Assembly (NCBI GenBank): GCA_963556495.2
Contig: OY747710.1
Coordinates: 20,405,500-20,469,499 of the forward strand
Reading direction: 5' to 3'
Source of the DNA: Valencia hispanica
Taxonomy: Eukaryota; Chordata; Actinopteri; Cyprinodontiformes; Valenciidae
Length of the DNA stretch: 64,000 bases
The translations under genes were made by a program, and so were the position numbers. The notes below the pieces were generated by a model that was not told the origin of the DNA, ran no database searches, and worked only from the letters and a program-made list of their open reading frames with translations. Position 1 is the stretch's first letter. Every line of letters starts with the position of its first letter. Below are positions 52,312 through 56,661 of this stretch, in pieces.

Positions 52312-55300
52312 TCAGCATCAGCCCAAGCAATTACTCTGCAGTGACTGTAGAGGAATAATTCTGGCTGAGCCAAGTCTCTGTCGGCAGGCCCTTACAGCAG
52401 AGCAGAAATCCTCCTCTGCACTACCAAGATTACCTGCCATTCAAAGGCAACAAGAACCCAACTCTCACTCAATGAGCTCATATTCGCCTTAGTCTCATCA
52501 CTGGGCAAAACATGAATGAAACGAAAACAAACAAAAACTCTGCCAAGCTGCGCAAAGGAGGCAGAGGCTGCTATAACAAAAAAAAAAGTGTTGAATATTG
52601 TCCTACATCTGTGCTTGGAACATAACGCAAGCAAGTTTTTGGGTGTAAATGTTGGTGCAAATGATGCGCCATATGTGGTTACATTGTAGTTTATATCTAT
52701 GGTTTATCAGTAAAGAACAAATATGGGCTGGTTACGTGTATCTCGGTATACAATTTACCACGAGCTTATCAAACTGTGAAAATCTCATACGGACAGCCAA
52801 AATGTATTGTTCAGAATACAAACCTCTCCTTCCAAGTGGGTGATAAGGACACTGATGTTGGGAATCATTAATTCAGGTACAAGGCCACTGAGTTCTGAGA
52901 AAAAAGAGGCAAAAGCCTTGACACCTGAACCCTCTCGGGCAAGCTCTTCACTTGACCTCTGACCAATTTCCCTAAAAGGTAAAAAAAAAAATCTACACAT
53001 TAGATTTTCATAAACGTATAGAATATAACAGATTTACAAGCAAAAACAATTACTGACCTTATCACTTCTCCAATAATTGCCCTGACTCCATACTCTGTGC
53101 TCCACACAGACACAGCTTGTGCAAATACAGAGGACAGTTGCTCAAAGTGTTGCAACATCTGAATGACTTTTAAACCGGCACCTGAAAGAATTTAAGTTAG
53201 TAATGTTTAAAATGAAATACATTTTAAAGAGCAAAGATTGCTTTGTTGTATAAAGTCAATTCACAAAAACCCATACAGATAGGATACAAACCTAGAAGGT
53301 GGTTGTATTTGGTGATCAGTATCCCAAGAAGATGAATTATACAATCTCTTGTAGGTTTGTTCTTGACATGACTGATGGTTGGGTTCTCCAGTAACTTGTA
53401 GCAGCAACAGGTCACACAGCTGTGAAGAATTTAACACAAGGTTTCAAGTTTGTTCACCTAGGCATTAATAAAAGACAATTTGACACCATAGTCAAACAAA
53501 TTATGGTTTCCAATCTAACAAAAACCTGCTGAAATTGTGGCCATCAAAAAGAGAACCTAGAGCTGAAACCCCTACTAAACAAAAGACATGGCTCCTTGTG
53601 ATTTATTTTACTTGTGGAGTGATCACAAAGGAAACATCAAAACAATTTACTATGAAATTACAGATAGAGACAAACAAACACACCAAGTAAACTAGGACCT
53701 GAACTTGGCCCAAAGCTAAACTGACAGCAAGTACCTGATGAACTCCTCCTCTACCAGGGAGAGGCTCCAGAGAGAACGGATATCCAGCTGAAGTAGCTGA
53801 ACAAGAGCCTGCAGCACACGCTCCCTCTCAGAATCCCACTGCAGCAGTCCTTCACCACCTTTACCTTTTTTACTACCCTGTTACACACAACAAAAGCAGA
53901 GTCTTTAACCTCTGAATTCATTTAACACTAATGGTTCAAAATATGGAGATAAAACATTCCAATAAACAATTAGAAAGAAAAAAGATATCCTCAGATTACC
54001 AAAGATTACTGTTCATATCTGTCAAACCAACTACAGAGACAACAGCCTTTTGACAGCCGATACATATACATTCACACAAGGACAGACAAGACGTTCACAC
54101 ACTGTTTGACAACTTCTACATAACCCACAAAATTTCTCATTATGGGGTAGGGGTTGTAGAAGGTGGCAGTTTGACTATATGTGAGCCCTTACAGCAGTGT
54201 GACAAAACTCAATCACACTACCAAGATTACCCACCAAACAGCTGACTAAGAACCACAGTTTCCTGGTCTGAGCAGATCATAAATAGTGCCATGGTCTCAT
54301 CATTGGATATGTTCACACACAGAATACTCAAAAACAACAGTCATTTACAGTGCATCCTTTAGCCAAACCACTAACGGCCGTACCTTTCCAGGTGCTGTGA
54401 CAATGTTCTGTCTGTAGGAGACACTTTCAAGGCTCTCAGTAAGTTTACATAGCAGGAAGACACTCATTTTAACTGCATTTAGTTTTTCTTTGCGCTCTGC
54501 AGCTGAGAAGGTGGTGGAGGTGAGAACTGTTGGCAGGGAAACACCCAGGCCGTTGACCACTGAAACAAAAACAAACCAGGTTATGCAGCAAATTACTATG
54601 AGCATGTCCATTTAAATATAAATTTTTATTTATACATATACAACAGTCTAACCTTGAACAAGCAGTTCCAAGGCATCCTCTTTTATCCCAAGCTCCAATG
54701 AATTGAAATGCCTAAAAAAAATTAAAAGGCACTAACTTTGTACCATTAATATTGTTGGCAATATTTACATGAATTACATGGCAAGTACTTACTGCAGCAC
54801 ACTGTAGCCTGTGTCAAAGTGTTCCAGTATACATGTAGGTCCTTGGCTCCGTAATGCCATCTTGAATTCTGAGGTAATCAAGTAAAAATGTATTCACACC
54901 TTTTTATTTACCATATTTATTTTCCTAGTTTCAAAAATAAATGCAAAAACCTAAAAAGATAAAACAATAGGAATATAGAACATTAAAATACTGTTAGGAG
55001 AATCACCACACGATAAAAGCTGAGGTAAAAACATATCCTGAGTATTTTATTTAAGATATTAAATGCACAAACTACTAATTTGGGTCAACAGGTCAAATGC
55101 TTTTGGAAAACTGAACAAGTTTCATTTTTCTAAATACTTTTTGACAGCAAGATGGCAATTACTATAATGATAATGTGCAACGAAAGTTTTGGCTTCTTAG
55201 GTTATATATATACTTTTTTTGGGTGAGAAAATTACTATAGAGTTTATTTATACAGCACCACCACTGCCTCTAACAAACTGAATAAGTGTTTACATCCCTG

Positions 55301-56307
55301 ATACTTTTAGCAGCTTCTCCATTTTTTGTAAATAGTCTGTTTTTATGCAAATTTACATGCACATTTTATACATTTTTATTATTCCACATTTCTTTTAACC
55401 AGAGTATGCCAATTTAAATAACTAAAGATTTTTTTCCATTTTGCTGTAAATTTGTCCCTACCGTCATCTCTTTTTACCATTTTATATCTTAATATTTGGG
55501 TGAATTGGTATGCTTTTACCTAATAGTCACTTTGCTGGTGGTACACCTGAATTTCCCCAATGAGAGACAATAAAAGTAATTTATATTCTTCCATAGAAGA
55601 CAAGTTTAAACCAGGATCCAAATTAACTCATGAACTCCCCAATGTTAGAGGTGAGGTAACCTGTGGCTTTTAATAATTTTATCTTAAATAAATGTTTAAT
55701 TTAAATTAAAAAAACTTTAGCAATTTTACAATGTGTTTTAATGGTATTTAAATACCTGTACACCATAGAATGATACCAAGACTATTTTGTTGTCTTTTCC
55801 CCAGATTTAAGCTAAAAACTAGATACCCATCTTCCAAATGGTAATGCAAGATTTGTGGCTTTAGGCATTTTTATTATTATTTAGGTGAGAGGGTAAATAT
55901 GGGTCTTTGGATTGTAAAAGGGAAAAAGTGAAAAAAAAAAAGCTTTGCACGTCTGGTTTCAAAGCATTTCTCTCCTATTCTTAAGGGGAGCTGGAAGATT
56001 TTTTTTTTTTACTTTAAAATGTTACCAAACGTAGCTCATACATTTATTTAATGTCAGTGACTAACAGTGATAGGGGGAAAAAATAGAACCCACCATTATT
56101 ACAAATAATTAGTTCACAATGATCTCCAAAATTCTCAAGCAAACGTAAACAAACACGAGCTCACATTTAATGAAGAGAGTACCACTTACTATTGATGTGG
56201 GATGGCAGTTGTTTCGCCGAAGCCACATCTTGAACCACGTACTGATTAATCCCTCCCGTTTTAACCAGGTCTCCCACACACACTGGCACAAAAAAGTCCA
56301 GCGACAT
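7183..56307 (-). CDS. ncapd2: Condensin I complex subunit D2 (whole spliced gene, 31 coding exons)
   Basis: NCAPD2 (CAP-D2) is the HEAT-repeat subunit of condensin I, which binds the SMC2/SMC4 ring and DNA and compacts mitotic chromosomes. Thirty-one coding exons join in phase to 4188 nt, giving 1395 residues; human NCAPD2 is 1401. Order follows the known protein: an N-terminal Cnd1 region (exons 1-7), HEAT arrays, an acidic loop (exon 12), the conserved C-terminal condensin segment (exons 23-26) and a charged tail. The tail (exons 30-31) keeps Thr-Pro sites ([15 protein letters not shown]) where vertebrate CAP-D2 is CDK1-phosphorylated. The ATG follows an acceptor by two bases and matches the family N terminus. 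Several introns carry U85-type scaRNAs, and the 8.2, 11.1 and 7.1 kb introns are TE-filled. No frameshift or missing block was seen. Confidence 0.95.
7266..8648. other. NCAPD2 last intron, left part
   Basis: AT-rich intron sequence between the terminal exon and the first Tc1 fragment. I see no gene or RNA. Confidence 0.5.
8649..9036 (-). mobile_element. Tc1-like transposon, truncated terminal fragment
   Basis: Begins with the inverted-repeat end CAGTCGTGGCCAAAAGTTTT preceded by TA. A minus-strand frame (9034-8813) reads [18 protein letters not shown] and ends near the element terminus, so it is the transposase C-terminal end containing the last catalytic Glu. The rest is missing. The same family spans 38262-40254. 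Confidence 0.75.
9407..9765 (+). pseudogene. Rex3 endonuclease domain fragment
   Basis: In frame: VCAYAPNS, then [12 protein letters not shown] and a TWHRTD end. These are APE-type endonuclease motifs (the GDFN block holds catalytic Asp and Asn). The N-terminal catalytic Glu segment and the terminal SDH motif are absent, so it cannot be active. Confidence 0.8.
10092..11444 (+). pseudogene. Rex3 reverse transcriptase, 450-codon open frame
   Basis: The frame runs 450 codons to a stop just before the 3' tail. Visible motifs are [25 protein letters not shown] (first catalytic Asp), [13 protein letters not shown], and [10 protein letters not shown], the polymerase FADD box. The C-terminal thumb and connection region ends [19 protein letters not shown]. 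The RT core is intact, but the 5' part lacks the start, endonuclease and linker. Confidence 0.9.
12374..12512 (-). pseudogene. hAT transposase C-terminal (HATC) fragment
   Basis: This frame reads [17 protein letters not shown], then [17 protein letters not shown] and stops after QAHT. The CER-FS-MN-IK pattern with RN-L and LM-IK is the hAT C-terminal dimerisation signature. The rest of the transposase is eroded. Confidence 0.7.
13414..14387. other. NCAPD2 last intron, right part
   Basis: AT-rich intron sequence from the hAT end to exon 30. No gene, RNA or clear repeat is recognised. Confidence 0.5.
14388..14507 (-). CDS. ncapd2: NCAPD2 coding exon 30
   Basis: Residues 1329-1368; contains [20 protein letters not shown], then an acidic run. 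Donor GTGAGA. Confidence 0.92.
14620..14785 (-). CDS. ncapd2: NCAPD2 coding exon 29
   Basis: Residues 1274-1328; [20 protein letters not shown], then a Ser/Thr/Arg-rich tail with SPE and TPL sites. Confidence 0.92.
14888..15071 (-). CDS. ncapd2: NCAPD2 coding exon 28
   Basis: Residues 1212-1273; ends [14 protein letters not shown], the KLRRGAKP block of the family. Confidence 0.93.
15629..15709 (-). CDS. ncapd2: NCAPD2 coding exon 27
   Basis: Residues 1185-1211; contains [18 protein letters not shown]. Donor GTGAGT. Confidence 0.93.
15780..15990. repeat. DNA-transposon end fragment
   Basis: Contains CAGTTTGTGGTTGTCATGTGAC and GTGAATACTTTTGAAAG, the terminal sequence of a Tc1-like teleost family also represented at 41805-42790 and 59810-60300. 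No coding part. Confidence 0.45.
16024..16118 (-). CDS. ncapd2: NCAPD2 coding exon 26
   Basis: Residues 1154-1184; contains [20 protein letters not shown]. Confidence 0.93.
16200..16377 (-). CDS. ncapd2: NCAPD2 coding exon 25
   Basis: Residues 1094-1153; contains [20 protein letters not shown], a near-invariant condensin segment. Donor GTGCAC. Confidence 0.93.
16620..17250. repeat. Mixed short repeat remnants
   Basis: Starts with CAGGTCTCAAACTCAAGTCC, the end of a hAT-type MITE, then a GC-richer piece with ACCATGTTTGAAACCGGG. Borders are unclear and no coding content is seen. Confidence 0.3.
17250..17864 (+). repeat. Three direct copies of a ~125 bp unit
   Basis: The unit starts TTTTTGTGTGCAATACCCAG and runs to ACTACGTCTTATCTTGC. 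Full copies are at about 17248-17372 and 17742-17864; a partial copy is at 17375-17425. A 29-base A run lies between the copies (about 17704-17732). No coding potential. Confidence 0.8.
18440..20229. other. NCAPD2 intron 24 sequence, possible 3' UTR of an unknown exon
   Basis: No repeat family is obvious. On the minus strand it follows the exon-like ORF at 20230-20343, and AATAAA motifs occur near 18868 and 18707. It could be ordinary intron. Confidence 0.25.
20230..20343 (-). CDS. Exon-like terminal ORF, product unknown
   Basis: A 38-codon open segment with a strong acceptor (TTTATTTTCCACAG) and a TAA stop. It reads [20 protein letters not shown], then [17 protein letters not shown]. The residue usage looks like real protein. 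It is out of phase with NCAPD2 exon 24, so it is not an alternative NCAPD2 end. I do not recognise the protein and found no partner exon upstream. It may be chance, a captured exon, or the end of a nested gene. Confidence 0.25.
   Translation of the reverse strand, partial: VVGNKVLDDLYAVENSDVLYILTPAVAMTTGYYSFKD
20705..20860 (-). CDS. ncapd2: NCAPD2 coding exon 24
   Basis: Residues 1042-1093; contains [20 protein letters not shown], the start of the conserved Cnd1 C-terminal domain. Confidence 0.93.
20945..21165 (+). mobile_element. Tc1-like transposon remnant
   Basis: The text GGTTTAATGACCATGGTATCAA and GATGCAGTAATTCATGCAAAAGG belongs to the 3' part of a Tc1-type transposase gene of the family seen at 6130-6830. 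Frame breaks throughout. Confidence 0.55.
21766..22668 (-). mobile_element. TTAA-flanked non-autonomous DNA element, copy 1
   Basis: Similar along its length to the reverse complement of 37263-38081. The right end reads GGGGTTCAGTTACAGT followed by TTAA; the left end is decayed. The centre (about 22135-22436) is an imperfect inverted repeat with GC-rich arms. No coding capacity. TTAA duplications are made by Kolobok and piggyBac elements. Confidence 0.6.
22780..23600 (-). mobile_element. L2-like LINE 3' part with RT C-terminal fragment
   Basis: A minus-strand frame (23538-23296) reads [20 protein letters not shown], then [15 protein letters not shown] and [12 protein letters not shown]. This is the conserved region after the reverse transcriptase core in L2/Maui-type LINEs. 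The 3' end near 22780 has the expected short TATACAAACAAAATTGCC tail. Confidence 0.75.
23621..24330 (+). mobile_element. PIF/Harbinger-derived element carrying a MADF exon
   Basis: Terminal inverted repeats TTCACACCGGTCAGCGC occur at both ends (23628 onward and 24321 backward). Between them a plus-strand exon starts [20 protein letters not shown] and continues [18 protein letters not shown], a MADF/Myb-like DNA-binding domain, followed by a GTAAGC donor at about 24061. PIF/Harbinger elements encode such a protein next to the transposase, which is missing here. Confidence 0.65.
24452..25913 (+). mobile_element. TTAA-flanked DNA transposon with THAP remnant (Kolobok-like)
   Basis: Perfect TTAA flanks (24448-24451 and 25914-25917) bound inverted repeats that begin AGTGCCCCTGGCATGAAATT. 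The interior has a plus-strand piece, [19 protein letters not shown] then [16 protein letters not shown], which resembles the later half of a THAP zinc-finger domain and ends at a GTAAGT donor near 24996. Kolobok transposons combine a THAP domain and TTAA duplications. The transposase itself is not present, so the copy is non-autonomous. Confidence 0.7.
26264..26753. mobile_element. hAT-type MITE, family G, copy 1
   Basis: Flanked by a perfect 8-bp duplication, CTTTAGAG. The ends TAGTGGTGGGCGATAT and ATATCGCCCAGCCCTA are inverted repeats. Related copies lie at 29536-30145 and 46553-47212. Confidence 0.8.
27210..27600 (+). pseudogene. PIF/Harbinger transposase fragment
   Basis: The frame reads [20 protein letters not shown], then [15 protein letters not shown], and after a frame shift [10 protein letters not shown]. 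This is the N-terminal part of HARBI1-like transposases. It is broken by frame shifts and lacks the DDE residues. Confidence 0.65.
27677..28265. mobile_element. hAT-type MITE with nested SINE
   Basis: The ends TAGGGATGT and ACATCCCTA are inverted. The flanks GTAGTCAG and GTAGTCAA are a 7-of-8 duplication. The left terminal block is repeated once at about 27747. A tRNA-derived SINE sits inside. Confidence 0.7.
27882..28066 (-). repeat. tRNA-derived SINE, partial
   Basis: On the minus strand it opens with GGGGCGTCTCGTAGCACAGT, with an A-box-like TAGCACAGTGG and a B-box-like GGTTTGAATCC about 50 bases on. The tail (TGCAGGATGTCTCTTCCCC) matches a common teleost SINE. The tRNA part is not functional as a tRNA gene. 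Confidence 0.7.
28281..29035. other. NCAPD2 intron 23, no gene recognised
   Basis: Contains a GC-rich patch at 28380-28500 with an inverted GTTGCTAGGCAAC palindrome, then ordinary AT-rich intron. No feature is assigned. Confidence 0.35.
29036..29159 (-). CDS. ncapd2: NCAPD2 coding exon 23
   Basis: Residues 1001-1041; contains [20 protein letters not shown]. An 8.2 kb TE-rich intron follows. Confidence 0.92.
29251..29362 (-). CDS. ncapd2: NCAPD2 coding exon 22
   Basis: Residues 964-1000; contains [20 protein letters not shown]. The acceptor is a tandem CAGCAG, so one Gln may be included or skipped. Confidence 0.92.
29536..30145. mobile_element. hAT-type MITE, family G, truncated copy
   Basis: The start TAGTGGGCAATATAAACAG and interior match the family at 26264. 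The right terminus is lost; a Tc1 inverted-repeat fragment follows directly. Confidence 0.6.
30148..30262. mobile_element. Solo inverted-repeat end of the 61780-63329 Tc1 family
   Basis: Matches about 115 bases of the right end of that element, including TTTATGAGCTGGAAGCCCAA and GAATCTATAATCTATGGAA. It contains no coding sequence. Confidence 0.7.
30700..31090. repeat. Probable repeat with GC-rich core
   Basis: Contains a GC-rich block (TGGATGGGCGGGCGGAGCTG) and an end rich in GTGACAAAGTCGTTAAATTGG, which I associate with dispersed fish sequence. The family is not identified. Confidence 0.3.
31325..31842. repeat. Probable MITE with short inverted ends
   Basis: Begins GCCCCTTTCAAACGG and ends CTGTGTGAAAGCAGCTGAAAGG, which are roughly complementary. 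A 94-codon plus frame across the left edge has no recognisable domain. Confidence 0.3.
32084..32306. mobile_element. hAT-type MITE
   Basis: Contains TGCTCCAACACACCTGAATT and its inverse AATTCAGCC...CAGGTGTGTTGGAGCA, a familiar palindromic teleost MITE. Outer ends are degraded. Confidence 0.6.
32307..33839. other. NCAPD2 intron 21 sequence
   Basis: AT-rich intron without a recognised gene, RNA or repeat family. Confidence 0.45.
35050..35560 (-). mobile_element. Non-LTR retrotransposon 3' fragment
   Basis: The plus text TTTATTAATCCCAAAGGGAAATT marks the 3' end of a minus-strand LINE. The frame at 35478-35125 ends [20 protein letters not shown], then [10 protein letters not shown], the familiar C-terminal end of several LINE ORF2 proteins. 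The family also occurs at 2352-3235. Confidence 0.65.
36830..36952 (-). pseudogene. THAP zinc-finger exon of a DNA transposon
   Basis: Starts [16 protein letters not shown], then [18 protein letters not shown]. The paired Cys at the N terminus, the FKFP block and the Trp are THAP-domain hallmarks. A GTTAGA donor follows KQ, so the exon probably ends there. No downstream transposase is visible. Confidence 0.65.
37263..38081 (+). mobile_element. TTAA-flanked non-autonomous DNA element, copy 2
   Basis: TTAA duplications at 37259-37262 and 38082-38085 flank inverted ends AGTGTAACTGAACCCC and GGGTTTAGTTACTCT. The centre (about 37405-37678) is an inverted repeat. Same family as 21766-22668, in the opposite orientation. 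No coding capacity. Confidence 0.8.
38262..40254 (+). mobile_element. Tc1-like transposon, full length with insertion
   Basis: The ends are CAGTCATGGCTAAAAGTTTT on the left and the inverse AAAACTTTTGGCCACGACTG followed by TA on the right. Plus-strand transposase pieces from 39310 to 40050 include a [22 protein letters not shown] block, a [16 protein letters not shown] block and [12 protein letters not shown]. Several frame shifts are present. Foreign sequence of about 750 bases (38545-39300) splits the 5' part; it includes a G-rich repeat. Confidence 0.8.
40521..40681 (-). CDS. ncapd2: NCAPD2 coding exon 21
   Basis: Residues 910-963; [20 protein letters not shown] then an Arg/Glu-rich linker. 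The next intron is 11.2 kb and TE-filled. Confidence 0.92.
40809..41024 (-). CDS. ncapd2: NCAPD2 coding exon 20
   Basis: Residues 838-909; contains [20 protein letters not shown] followed by a variable Ser/Asp-rich linker. Confidence 0.92.
41120..41195 (-). CDS. ncapd2: NCAPD2 coding exon 19
   Basis: Residues 813-837; contains [11 protein letters not shown], conserved with the human PFRLPQEHRLF segment. Confidence 0.92.
41250..41795. mobile_element. TTAA-flanked MITE
   Basis: TTAA at 41246-41249 and 41796-41799 bound inverted ends AGCTACATTGTGTAA and ACACAATGTAGCT. It fills most of the gap to the next element. The internal 99-codon frame has no recognisable domain. Confidence 0.75.
41805..42790 (+). 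mobile_element. Tc1-like transposon remnant
   Basis: Contains GTGGCAGCATTATGTACGG, GAAGAAAACCTGTTAAGAGG and CACATTCCAGCAGTACACTG, pieces of a Tc1-type transposase gene. The right end has ACAAGACAAAGTGTGGAGAAG and GGGATATGAACACATTT. Heavily decayed; a T run lies near 42617. Confidence 0.6.
42903..43035 (-). CDS. ncapd2: NCAPD2 coding exon 18
   Basis: Residues 768-812; contains [20 protein letters not shown]. Acceptor AACAG, donor GTAAGT. Confidence 0.92.
43036..44050. other. NCAPD2 intron 17, no feature seen
   Basis: Ordinary intron sequence. I looked for paired C and D boxes and did not find a convincing pair. Confidence 0.4.
44055..44200 (+). repeat. SINE-type tail
   Basis: CTCCCACAGTCCAAAAACATG, CTAAATTGCCCTTATGG and GTGATGGACTGGC with TTCAGGGTGT are the core of a widespread teleost SINE/short repeat. 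The tRNA head is missing. Confidence 0.6.
44425..44561 (-). CDS. ncapd2: NCAPD2 coding exon 17
   Basis: Residues 723-767; contains [11 protein letters not shown] and LLLGMAAR. Acceptor CTGTAG, donor GTAAAC. Confidence 0.92.
44718..44802 (-). CDS. ncapd2: NCAPD2 coding exon 16
   Basis: Residues 694-722; contains [10 protein letters not shown]. Acceptor TTACCAG, donor GTGAGT. Confidence 0.92.
45783..45957 (-). CDS. ncapd2: NCAPD2 coding exon 15
   Basis: Residues 636-693; contains [14 protein letters not shown] and [11 protein letters not shown], core HEAT segments. Confidence 0.93.
46070..46270 (-). CDS. ncapd2: NCAPD2 coding exon 14
   Basis: Residues 569-635; a variable acidic linker then [20 protein letters not shown], which is strongly conserved. 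Confidence 0.92.
46553..47212. mobile_element. hAT-type MITE, family G, copy 3
   Basis: Flanked by a perfect 8-bp duplication, CTGTGGAC (46545-46552 and 47213-47220). Starts AAGGGCTGGGCGATATGGCC; the right end reads ATCACCCACCACTA. Opposite orientation to the 26264 copy. Confidence 0.8.
47221..49498. other. NCAPD2 intron 13, with a degraded transposon-like stretch
   Basis: The stretch from about 47950 to 48840 reads like a decayed DNA transposon (AAACACCAGTGTCAAGATTC, GGTGGTGGTACTGATGTGG). About 48895-49000 resembles a hAT MITE end (GTGTCCAAAGTGTAGTCAGG). The rest is AT-rich. Confidence 0.35.
49499..49617 (-). CDS. ncapd2: NCAPD2 coding exon 13
   Basis: Residues 529-568; contains [18 protein letters not shown], matching the family's LLNILGLIFKG segment. 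Confidence 0.92.
49700..49892 (-). CDS. ncapd2: NCAPD2 coding exon 12
   Basis: Residues 465-528; includes the acidic loop [20 protein letters not shown], then [11 protein letters not shown]. The acidic loop is longer than I expect from the human protein. Confidence 0.9.
50335..50626 (-). ncRNA. U85-type (SCARNA10-like) composite scaRNA, copy A
   Basis: On the minus strand a GCCC/GGGC terminal stem closes an RNA with C box GTGATGA (50619-50613) and D box CTGA (50344-50341). Inside is an H/ACA domain: GGCAGG...CCTGCC encloses a pocket with AATCTT and GTAAGG arms, complementary to U5 snRNA on both sides of U46; a second hairpin (GGCTC/GAGCC) is followed by ACA. U85 directs 2'-O-methylation of U5 C45 and pseudouridylation of U46 and is hosted by NCAPD2 in human. 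In this copy the D-box guide (TTTTAACAAT) mismatches C45, so methylation at C45 is unlikely. A segment AAGGCGAA near the C box pairs with U5 UUCGCCUU. The 5' end is about 80 bases after the host 5' splice site. Confidence 0.8.
50707..50794 (-). CDS. ncapd2: NCAPD2 coding exon 11
   Basis: Residues 436-464; a highly charged helix, [18 protein letters not shown], likely coiled. The following intron carries scaRNA copy A. Confidence 0.9.
50882..51016 (-). CDS. ncapd2: NCAPD2 coding exon 10
   Basis: Residues 391-435; contains [18 protein letters not shown], the end of the first HEAT block. Confidence 0.93.
51337..51534 (-). CDS. ncapd2: NCAPD2 coding exon 9
   Basis: Residues 325-390; a HEAT helix pair ending [14 protein letters not shown]. 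Acceptor TTATCCAG, donor GTATGT, phase 0 at both ends. Confidence 0.93.
51573..52120 (+). mobile_element. TTAA/THAP-type transposon fragment
   Basis: Starts AAGGGATATTCCACCCC directly after TTAA (51569-51572). At 51941 a plus-strand frame reads [20 protein letters not shown], then MFHRI, the start of a THAP zinc finger with paired Cys. The right inverted repeat was not found, so the copy is truncated. It lies beside scaRNA copy B. Confidence 0.55.
52200..52508 (-). ncRNA. U85-type (SCARNA10-like) composite scaRNA, copy B
   Basis: Minus strand: the stem TGCCC/GGGCA, C box GTGATGA (52501-52495) and D box CTGA (52209-52206). Ten bases before the D box, CTTTGGTAAT pairs with U5 UUUACUAAAG, and the fifth base upstream of D falls on C45, as the C/D rule requires. 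The pocket AATCTT...GTAAGG, inside GGCAGG/CCTGCC, fits U46. AAGGCGAA after the C box could pair with U5 UUCGCCUU. A (TG)n run of about 34 bases lies in the RNA after the H/ACA part. This copy keeps all guides and is the most complete. Confidence 0.85.
52279..52311 (+). repeat. CA microsatellite inside scaRNA copy B
   Basis: A run of about 16 CA units on the plus strand (TG in the RNA). It follows the ACA box and precedes the second C/D half, so it would be a loop insertion in the RNA. Confidence 0.85.
52824..52971 (-). CDS. ncapd2: NCAPD2 coding exon 8
   Basis: Residues 275-324; contains [20 protein letters not shown]. The following intron carries scaRNA copy B and a THAP/TTAA element. Confidence 0.93.
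53058..53181 (-). CDS. ncapd2: NCAPD2 coding exon 7
   Basis: Residues 234-274; contains [11 protein letters not shown] and [12 protein letters not shown]. Acceptor TTTCAG, donor GTCAGT. Confidence 0.92.
53292..53419 (-). CDS. ncapd2: NCAPD2 coding exon 6
   Basis: Residues 191-233; contains [20 protein letters not shown], one of the best conserved CAP-D2 blocks. Confidence 0.93.
53735..53877 (-). CDS. ncapd2: NCAPD2 coding exon 5
   Basis: Residues 144-190; a Lys/Gly-rich linker, then [20 protein letters not shown]. Acceptor AACAG, donor GTACTT. Confidence 0.92.
53985..54310 (-). ncRNA. U85-type (SCARNA10-like) composite scaRNA, copy C
   Basis: Minus strand: the stem ATATCC/GGATAT replaces the GCCC/GGGC of the other copies by paired changes. 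C box ATGATGA (54303-54297), D box CTGA (53994-53991), with CTTTGGTAAT directly before D targeting U5 C45. The U46 pocket AATCTT...GTAAGG is kept, while its upper stem changed to AGTGTGA/TCACACT, again compensated. The loop contains TGAG, a candidate CAB (Cajal-body) box. The AAGGCGAA segment is lost. The RNA sits about 73 bases from the 5' splice site and about 107 from the 3' site of its intron. Confidence 0.85.
54384..54559 (-). CDS. ncapd2: NCAPD2 coding exon 4
   Basis: Residues 85-143; contains [20 protein letters not shown], the Cnd1 N-terminal helix region. The following intron carries scaRNA copy C. Confidence 0.92.
54653..54711 (-). CDS. ncapd2: NCAPD2 coding exon 3
   Basis: A 59-base exon, residues 65-84; contains [18 protein letters not shown]. 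Preceded by a T-rich acceptor; donor GTTAGA. Confidence 0.9.
54793..54868 (-). CDS. ncapd2: NCAPD2 coding exon 2
   Basis: Residues 40-64; contains [20 protein letters not shown]. Acceptor TACCTCAG, donor GTAAGT. An internal ATG here is not the start, because exon 1 joins in frame. Confidence 0.9.
54869..56189. other. NCAPD2 intron 1 (coding exon 1 to 2)
   Basis: AT-rich intron with no recognised repeat, RNA or enhancer-like motif. Confidence 0.5.
56190..56307 (-). CDS. ncapd2: NCAPD2 coding exon 1
   Basis: Residues 1-39 plus one base. Starts [10 protein letters not shown] and contains [11 protein letters not shown], the conserved CAP-D2 N terminus. The acceptor leaves only AG before the ATG; the donor is GTAAGT. 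Confidence 0.9.
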
Positions 56308-56661
56308 CTCTGCGTAACAAACAGCTCTTACATTTGGTTAATCAAAACGTTGGCTGAACTCAGAAACACAAATAAGCACCAACGTTACGACTACTTCCAA
56401 ACATATTTAGCCAATTATTTGCACCTGTAGATAAATGCATTCGAGTACATGAAGTGGTAAGCAAGTTGAAAACGAATCCTGTAAACTGAAAGCTCAAAGG
56501 ACATTGTTGTGATTCAAGCCACCAATGCTACTGAAGCTAACAAGCTAACTAGCCCAACCGTTCAGTCTAAAACTCGCTCTTCTTTACATTATTTTCAGAC
56601 GAACATGACGTCGAAGTGACCAGGTCTACATATTTAACAAACTCTAAAACACAAACGTTAC

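Noticed and set aside
54841..54868. ATG in coding exon 2 as the NCAPD2 start
   Set aside because: Exon 1 at 56307 joins in phase and encodes the conserved CAP-D2 N terminus.
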